Positions 32,928 to 37,175 of a DNA stretch of 37,175 bases are shown piece after piece. Numbering within the stretch: position 1 is the first letter of the stretch; every line of letters starts with the position of its first letter. This DNA comes from Acidobacteriota bacterium (lineage in GTDB: Bacteria > Acidobacteriota > Terriglobia > Acidiferrales > UBA7541). The stretch spans positions 1-37,175 of the forward strand of contig QHYQ01000300.1 in assembly GCA_003224175.1 (NCBI GenBank), given 5' to 3'. The notes beneath the pieces were generated by a model. It did not search any database. It worked only from the letters and a program-made list of their open reading frames with translations, and had not been told where the DNA came from. The position numbers and the translations under genes were made by a program.

Positions 32928-33860
32928 ATGTCAAGGCGTTCAGGAATCTTCACCATTTCACGGCTCACGGCATTCATAATCGCAGCATTGACGCTCTCGC
33001 CTCTCGCGCACGGGCAAACCGTGGTAATACCTTTTAATAGGGAACCAGGAGCGGTGTACGACCCTGACGTTCCGAATGAGAAGCCGGGCCCTGCTCCACG
33101 ACACGACTTGTCTGGTATTTGGGAGCCTGCCCGTTCATTAGGGGACGACGTCGGAGCAGACGGCGCGAAAGCAGTGCCGGCAGACGGCAAGCCGGGGCAT
33201 GAGCCGCCTTTTACGCCTGAGGGGCAGAAAGCATATTTGGCCAATAAGCCGACCTTTGGCTACAGACAAGTTCCCCCGGTGCAAACCAATGATCCAATGC
33301 CGGGATGCGATCCGCAGGGGTTTCCGCGCATCGCTCTTCATAATTTTAGAACCAGTTGGATCATGCATAATCCGGACAATGTGGTGATCTTGTATGAATT
33401 TAACAAGAAATGGCGGGTGATCTGGACGGACGGGCGAGCGCTGCCCAAGAATTCCGAAGAGCCCAGTTGGAGTTATTTGCCTGATCTTCCCGAATCAAGG
33501 TGGTGGGGATACTCGGTGGGCAAATGGATCGATGATTACACGCTCGAAGCCGAGTCGAATGGGTTCAACGACAAAACTTGGCTCGATAACGCGGGTCGTC
33601 CGCACAGCAACGCCCTGCACGTAATCGAACGCTATCACCGCGTGGACGCCAAGCACCTGGAAATGACCATCATCATTGATGATCCGAAGTATTACACGAA
33701 GCCCTGGGTGGCCCTCGACCGATTGTCCTTGAGGTTGCAGTCACCTGGCTTCGATTTTTTTGAGCAGGAGTGTTCGCCCTCGCAGACGAAGGAATATAAC
33801 GAATTTTATGGCGAGCCCGCGTCCGAGGGCCTCGACAAGAGCCCCGACAAGGCCAAGTAG
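32928..33860 (+). CDS. Secreted 'HDLSG.W' family protein (copy 3, no DUF6152 partner behind it)
   Basis: ATG 32928 follows a GAGAGG site and a signal peptide (LTAFIIAALTLSPLAHG). The 310-residue product is the closest relative in the window of the protein at 3937: APRHDLSGIWEPA, DGAKAVPADGKPGHEPPFTP, CDPQGFPRIALHNFR, KWRVIWTDGRALP, WWGYSVGKWIDDYTLEAES, ERYHRVDAKHLEMTIIIDDP KYYTKPW and FEQECSPSQTKEYNEFYG. It carries the two conserved Cys. Unlike copies 1, 2 and 4, it is not followed by a DUF6152 gene; a reverse-strand VOC gene comes next. It may use the DUF6152 product encoded just upstream at 32367, which shares its strand. Confidence 0.85.
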   Translation: MSRRSGIFTISRLTAFIIAALTLSPLAHGQTVVIPFNREPGAVYDPDVPNEKPGPAPRHDLSGIWEPARSLGDDVGADGAKAVPADGKPGHEPPFTPEGQKAYLANKPTFGYRQVPPVQTNDPMPGCDPQGFPRIALHNFRTSWIMHNPDNVVILYEFNKKWRVIWTDGRALPKNSEEPSWSYLPDLPESRWWGYSVGKWIDDYTLEAESNGFNDKTWLDNAGRPHSNALHVIERYHRVDAKHLEMTIIIDDPKYYTKPWVALDRLSLRLQSPGFDFFEQECSPSQTKEYNEFYGEPASEGLDKSPDKAK

Positions 33861-33922
33861 CCCTAAAGTTGGTCCCGCCTGGATTTTTCTCAGAAGATCG
33901 GCGCCGCCGAGCGGCGACCCGA

Positions 33923-34402
33923 TTACTGCTTCAGCCCGCCGAGCTGCACCTCAAAACCGTCCGGATCCTCGATGTGGAAACTCGTCTTGGTGTCTCCGCG
34001 TAAGATCTTCACCCCGCGCCGCTTCAGCTCTGCTTCGACTTGTTCTTTGTTCGTGTCCCAGTTGGCCACCGTGTAGGCAATATGATCGACCTTCGGCGTG
34101 CCCGAAGGCCGCGTCCGCGCGATGAGGATGTTGTTGCCAAACGTCAGCCGGCACTGTTTCCCGTCGTCTTCGGTAACTTTCATCCCGAAAAGGTTCGCGT
34201 AGAAATCGCGCGTCTTCGCATAATCGGCCACCTGATAGGACACGTGATTAAAGTACGTCGCCTTGAGCAGCTGGCTATCGGCCGCGGCTGCTGCCGCAGC
34301 CGAAGCCGCCGTCGCCGCGAGCGCCAGGCTCTGAATCAGTTGCCGCCGCGACATTTTCCCTTGGTCGAAGTCCCGAAGTAACTTTGCGATGATGTGTTCC
34401 AT
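33923..34402 (-). CDS. Tat-exported VOC (glyoxalase-fold) protein
   Basis: The product is 159 residues from ATG 34402. An N-terminal helix (MEHIIAKLLRDFDQGK) precedes a twin-arginine leader, MSRRQLIQSLALAATAASAA. The mature part is one VOC module pair: TYFNHVSYQVADYAKTRDFY, NLFGMKVTEDDG, KVDHIAYTVANWD and HIEDPDGFEVQLGGLKQ. His in FNHVSY, His in VDHIAY and Glu in FEVQL occupy the usual metal-ligand positions of the fold. VOC proteins include glyoxalases, dioxygenases and resistance proteins; Tat export suggests a metallated enzyme folded before export. Reaction unknown. It is convergent with the gene at 32928 and divergent from that at 34600. Confidence 0.85.
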   Translation of the reverse strand: MEHIIAKLLRDFDQGKMSRRQLIQSLALAATAASAAAAAAADSQLLKATYFNHVSYQVADYAKTRDFYANLFGMKVTEDDGKQCRLTFGNNILIARTRPSGTPKVDHIAYTVANWDTNKEQVEAELKRRGVKILRGDTKTSFHIEDPDGFEVQLGGLKQ

Positions 34403-34486
34403 GGCGTCTCCTCCTCGAAGTCTGCCGGGAACCTACCCGGGGCGAGACAGTATATGCCTGTTCGCCCCTGGCAGCGCAACGCCGCA

Positions 34487-34505
34487 TACTTTGCATCGCA
34501 AAGTA
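34487..34505. promoter_or_regulatory. Perfect palindrome in the divergent VOC / HDLSG.W promoter region
   Basis: TACTTTGC-ATC-GCAAAGTA has 8-base arms with no mismatch and a 3-base centre, the size of a dimeric regulator's operator. It lies 85 bases before the VOC start and 95 before the ATG at 34600, so it could control both. No regulator gene is nearby. Confidence 0.4.
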
Positions 34506-34599
34506 CAGGCACGCACGGGTCTCTGCAGATCAGCTTCTCTTGACCTAGAGGGTGGGTCGCAGTAGCATCCAGCGAGGATTGGCAAACGAGGTTCAGCCA

Positions 34600-35424
34600 A
34601 TGGCACGCAAGCACGCGGAGGGGCTCCGTTCTTCTTGTGAGCGGGTGATCGGACCGATCGCCATCATAGCGATGGTGCTCGTCTTTCCCGTGTCCATGCG
34701 TCCTCAGAAGGCTGCCTCGCCCAAGGCCGCAAATTCAGGAACAGCAAAGTCAGAACCTGCATTGCGCCCGCATGATCTTTCCGGCCTCTGGTTCGGCGGG
34801 GTGGGAGGAGGCCTGCGCGTCCAGGGGAAAGTGGCTCCCATGCTGCCGGAGGCGCAGGCAAGGTTCGATGCCAATACCGCGGAGCTCAAGAGCGATCGGA
34901 CCATCAGCGCCGATCCCACTTTTCGGTGCGAGCCGCCCGGCGTGCCGCATGTCTACGGAGTCGGAGGTTATTCGGTCGAATTTATCCAGACGCCGCAGCG
35001 GATTATCCTCTTCTACGAGTCGATACACACCTTTCGCACCATCTGGATGGACGGCCGGAAGCCGCCGCAAGATGCCGATCCGCTGTGGATGGGGTTTTCG
35101 GTGGGACACTGGGAGGAGAATGATCTGGTTGTAGATACCACGGGATTTAACGATAAGACCTGGCTGAATGGCGCGGGCTATCCTCACAGTGAGGCGCTTC
35201 ACCTGATCGAGCGTTTCCATCGCGCCGACCTGAATCACATGCGCCTCGACATCACCATCGACGATCCCAAATCCTATGCCCAGACCTGGAAGATGGGCAT
35301 CAATTTCACGCTTCAGCCGACCTGGGAGTTTGGGGAATCCTTCTGTATTCCCACAAACCAGGAGAGTTTCAAGTCGCAAATCATTGAGGAAAACGACAAG
35401 GACAAGCCAGCACCTAAAAATTAA
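34600..35424 (+). CDS. Secreted 'HDLSG.W' family protein, short variant (copy 4)
   Basis: The product is 274 residues from ATG 34600 (MARKHAEGLRSSCERVIGPI), with a GAGG site about nine bases upstream; a single hydrophobic segment IAIIAMVLVFPVSM serves as signal peptide or anchor. It keeps RPHDLSGLWFGG, CEPPGVPHV, FRTIWMDGRKPP, WMGFSVGHWEENDLVVDTTG, ERFHRADLNHMRLDITIDDP and the late Cys in GESFCIPTNQ. The region between HDLSGLW and the first Cys is shorter than in copies 1 and 3 and lacks the PYTP/PFTP segment, with APMLPEAQARFD in its place. A DUF6152 gene follows after 27 bases, giving the third ordered pair in the window. Confidence 0.85.
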   Translation: MARKHAEGLRSSCERVIGPIAIIAMVLVFPVSMRPQKAASPKAANSGTAKSEPALRPHDLSGLWFGGVGGGLRVQGKVAPMLPEAQARFDANTAELKSDRTISADPTFRCEPPGVPHVYGVGGYSVEFIQTPQRIILFYESIHTFRTIWMDGRKPPQDADPLWMGFSVGHWEENDLVVDTTGFNDKTWLNGAGYPHSEALHLIERFHRADLNHMRLDITIDDPKSYAQTWKMGINFTLQPTWEFGESFCIPTNQESFKSQIIEENDKDKPAPKN

Positions 35425-35451
35425 TTGCCGCGCGCGAGGAGGGTTCCGCGA

Positions 35452-35892
35452 ATGAACATAACAATGAGGACTGCTATGAAGACTACGGTTCTAGCATGTT
35501 GCACCCTAGCGGCGCTGCTTGCGATCGCCCCCAGGGTGACGTTCGCCCATCACGGAGCGGCTGCATACGATATGTCCAAATCGATCACCCTCGAAGGTAC
35601 GGTAACCAGCCTGGACTGGAACAATCCGCATTGCCTGCTGCATTTCGACGCCAAGAATGACAAAGGCGAAATGCTTCACTGGACGATCGAATTGTACAAT
35701 CCCCTGTGGATGACGCGTGCCGGGTGGACGCGAACTAGCCTGAAGTCCGGCGACCCGATCACCATCACCTTCCATGGGACCAAGAGCGGCGCGCCGAACG
35801 GCTATATTCGTGACGGCGATGGGAAACTCACCTTCAACAGCAAGGAGCTCGGTTTCCATCAGGCCGGCGACGAGCGGACTAACGAACGCTAA
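35452..35892 (+). CDS. DUF6152 family secreted protein, copy 3
   Basis: ATG 35452 has GAGGAGGG about nine bases upstream; the earlier in-frame TTG at 35425 has none. The 146-residue product has a signal peptide ending RVTFA, leaving His33-His34 first (HHGAAAYD). It keeps ITLEGTVTSLDWNNPHC, LHWTIELYNPLWMTRAGWTR, SLKSGDPITITFHGTKSG and DGDGKLTF. Here the GETQ of copies 1 and 2 is IELYN, so copies 3 and 4 form a subgroup. It is probably co-transcribed with the gene at 34600. Confidence 0.85.
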   Translation: MNITMRTAMKTTVLACCTLAALLAIAPRVTFAHHGAAAYDMSKSITLEGTVTSLDWNNPHCLLHFDAKNDKGEMLHWTIELYNPLWMTRAGWTRTSLKSGDPITITFHGTKSGAPNGYIRDGDGKLTFNSKELGFHQAGDERTNER

Positions 35893-36121
35893 CGTCGTGT
35901 CCGCCACCGCCAAGGACCTTTAAGCTGCTGATCCGCAGTTCAGAGCGCATTGCTATGCACGCGCCTCCGTCAAGGCCAGTGGACGAATCGTCGCCTACCG
36001 GGAAGTTATCGGAATCCGCAAAACTTCAGCCGCACGCAATTTGACCCTGGCGATAAAATATGAAGTCTAGATGTAACGGTCAGGGCGGACCGCATGCGCC
36101 GGCTCGGCTCAAGCCTGCGAG

Positions 36122-36553
36122 ATGAGCGTCACCATGAAGATCACAAGAATGACAGTTCTAGCCGGTTGCGCCGTAGCGGCGCTGCTTACCAGCGCCCCCC
36201 GGCCGCTATTCGCCCATCATGGCGCGGCAGCTTACGAGTTGCAGAAATCCATCACGCTTCAGGGCACGGTAACGAGTCTGGATTGGAGCAATCCGCATTG
36301 CCTCCTGCACTTCGATGCCAAGAGCGACGCGGGCGAAGTGCGGCACTGGACGATCGAACTGTACAATCCGCTGTGGCTGATGCGCGTCGGTTGGAAGCGC
36401 ACCAGCCTGAAGCCTGGCGACCCGATCACCATCACTTTCCATGCCAGCAAGAATGGCGCGACCAACGGGTACATTCGCGACGGCGATGGAAAACTCACCT
36501 CCAACGGCAAGGAGTTCAGCTTCCATCTGCCCGGTGATGAGCGCATCAAATGA
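36122..36553 (+). CDS. DUF6152 family secreted protein, copy 4 (tandem duplicate of copy 3)
   Basis: The product is 143 residues from ATG 36122; ATG 36134 (MKITRMTVLAGCAVAALLTS) is an equally good start. The signal peptide ends RPLFA, then His-His (HHGAAAYE). It keeps SITLQGTVTSLDWSNPHCLL, HWTIELYNPLWLMRVGWKR, KPGDPITITFHASKNGA and DGDGKLTS. By eye it differs from copy 3 at about 25 of 110 mature positions. It has no HDLSG.W gene in front; 230 bases without recognisable coding sequence separate it from copy 3, so the duplication copied only the second gene of the pair. Confidence 0.8.
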   Translation: MSVTMKITRMTVLAGCAVAALLTSAPRPLFAHHGAAAYELQKSITLQGTVTSLDWSNPHCLLHFDAKSDAGEVRHWTIELYNPLWLMRVGWKRTSLKPGDPITITFHASKNGATNGYIRDGDGKLTSNGKEFSFHLPGDERIK

Positions 36554-36561
36554 TGTTTGCG

Positions 36562-36616
36562 TTAGGGTTGCAGATTCATGCGGCGCAGCAGGTCCCGAAA
36601 GCGCGGGTCGCACCGG
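36562..36616 (-). pseudogene. Remnant C-terminal tail of a second TPR paralogue
   Basis: Just after the stop of the TPR gene at 36618, a different reverse frame reads CDPRFRDLLRRMNLQP and ends TAA at 36562. This is the same tail as that of the intact gene (DARFQDLIRRIGFPQ), but with different codons and residues. It therefore looks like the leftover end of a diverged neighbouring paralogue, most of which has been deleted. The stretch is only 18 codons. Confidence 0.45.
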
Positions 36617-36617
36617 A

Positions 36618-37175
36618 TCATTGGGGAAAACCAATGCGACGGATAAGATCCTGAAAACGGGCATCGGCGTGAACTGAGTCGAGCCGAGGATCGAACTTCA
36701 TGAGGGGTACGCAAACGGACCGTTCCTCGTAGGCCTTCTCGTACCAGCGGAAAGCCTCATTTTTCTCGCCCAGCGTCAGGTAGATCGTTCCGATTTCATA
36801 CGGACAGACGTAGCGCTGCGCACGCTTGGCGGCTAACTCTTCAGCGATTTTCCGTGCCTCTGCCTTTTTCCCCGCGGCTGCGTAGGCGTATCCCAGGAAC
36901 GCGTGTATCAGGGGGCTGTCAGTAAGCTGAGCTCCCTTTTCTGCTTCGGCTACTGCCTCGGGCCGACGGCCCATCTGCGCATAGATCACGCCCAGCCAGG
37001 TATGAGCAAAGAAATAGTCCGGCTGCACTTCAATAGCCTTCTGCGCCTGCTCGACGGCGCGATCGTTTTGGTGCCCGAGCAAGTAACCAACTTCGCCTGT
37101 TCTGTAGGTAAGGGGCGAGAGCGGATCAAGCTCCTCGGCCCGTTGAATCTCTAACGCGAATTCCTTCGTACGGCC
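36618..37175 (-). CDS. TPR-repeat protein, C-terminal part (5' end off the right edge)
   Basis: The frame is open from the right edge to a stop at 36618, about 185 codons. It contains TPR units: EIQRAEELDPLSPLTYRTGE, GHQNDRAVEQAQKAIEVQPD YFFAHTWLGVIYAQMG, AFLGYAYAAAGKKAEARKIA and GTIYLTLGEKNEAFRWYEKA. The tail PLMKFDPRLDSVHADARFQD LIRRIGFPQ is the common end of large acidobacterial proteins that join a winged-helix, Ser/Thr kinase or cyclase domain to C-terminal TPRs. The N-terminal domain is outside the window, so its type cannot be said. Confidence 0.8.
   Translation of the reverse strand, partial: GRTKEFALEIQRAEELDPLSPLTYRTGEVGYLLGHQNDRAVEQAQKAIEVQPDYFFAHTWLGVIYAQMGRRPEAVAEAEKGAQLTDSPLIHAFLGYAYAAAGKKAEARKIAEELAAKRAQRYVCPYEIGTIYLTLGEKNEAFRWYEKAYEERSVCVPLMKFDPRLDSVHADARFQDLIRRIGFPQ

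Noticed and set aside
33902-33916. CGCCGC-CGA-GCGGCG hairpin between convergent genes
   Set aside because: Six-base stem with no T-run on either strand; not convincing as a terminator.
36041-36060. TTGACC followed by TAAAAT upstream of DUF6152 copy 4
   Set aside because: Spacing of about 7 bases is too short for a sigma-70 promoter.
1-37175. CRISPR arrays, rRNA genes, phage structural genes, biosynthetic megasynthases
   Set aside because: None seen: no regularly spaced repeats, no rRNA-like sequence, and no such coding regions on either strand.

Overview
The window looks like a chromosomal segment of an Acidobacteriota bacterium (probably a soil Terriglobia/Bryobacterales-type lineage). This is an inference from gene content: GC-rich DNA, Oar-like TonB-dependent receptor and carboxypeptidase-regulatory-like proteins, many secreted DUF6152 and 'HDLSG.W' family proteins, hopanoid genes hpnJ/hpnI, a PEP-CTERM protein and PD40/TPR proteins. 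No rRNA or marker gene fixes the taxon.

Layout. 1-5.3 kb: a TPR protein cut by the left edge, a stub of a PEP-mutase/isocitrate-lyase-like gene, a secreted multi-domain carboxypeptidase-regulatory-like protein, and the first pair of 'secreted HDLSG.W protein + DUF6152'. 5.6-8.7 kb (minus strand): a NatAB-like ABC exporter with a 4-base GTGA overlap, YjbQ, a 53-residue zinc ribbon and a degenerate receiver domain. 8.8-13.6 kb (plus): an efflux gene set made of HlyD-type adaptor, TPR protein, MacB-type permease (broken) and TolC, with no ATPase. 13.7-17.2 kb: hopanoid side-chain genes, namely radical-SAM hpnJ, a DMT half-transporter, and a second DMT half fused to the glycosyltransferase hpnI. 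17.5-20.1 kb: a mobile-element scar with CheY-like regulator, small CxxC protein, IS630 remnant, integrase stub, tRNA-Gln(CUG), a partial second tRNA-Gln copy and a 5'-truncated PEP-CTERM gene. 20.2-30.9 kb: a large secreted alpha/beta-hydrolase-domain protein, an Oar-like receptor with a frameshifted C-terminus, a GYD protein, a secreted hypothetical, a broken Tat-exported dehalogenase-like hydrolase, and a PD40 beta-propeller protein. 31.1-36.6 kb: an expansion of the HDLSG.W and DUF6152 families interrupted by a Tat-exported VOC protein. 36.6-37.2 kb: the C-terminus of another TPR protein with a remnant paralogous tail behind it.

Themes. (1) Four members each of two secreted families recur, three times as the same ordered pair. 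Every DUF6152 copy would expose His-His at the mature N-terminus and keeps an NPHC motif, suggesting a metal site. (2) HpnI is fused to half of a small transporter whose other half is encoded next door, suggesting coupling of hopanoid glycosylation to membrane translocation. (3) Three unrelated genes (MacB permease, Oar-like receptor, hydrolase) each show the same lesion: an internal segment missing with a change of frame at the junction. This is either real decay or a systematic assembly fault. All identifications are from reading translations by eye; no database search was run.
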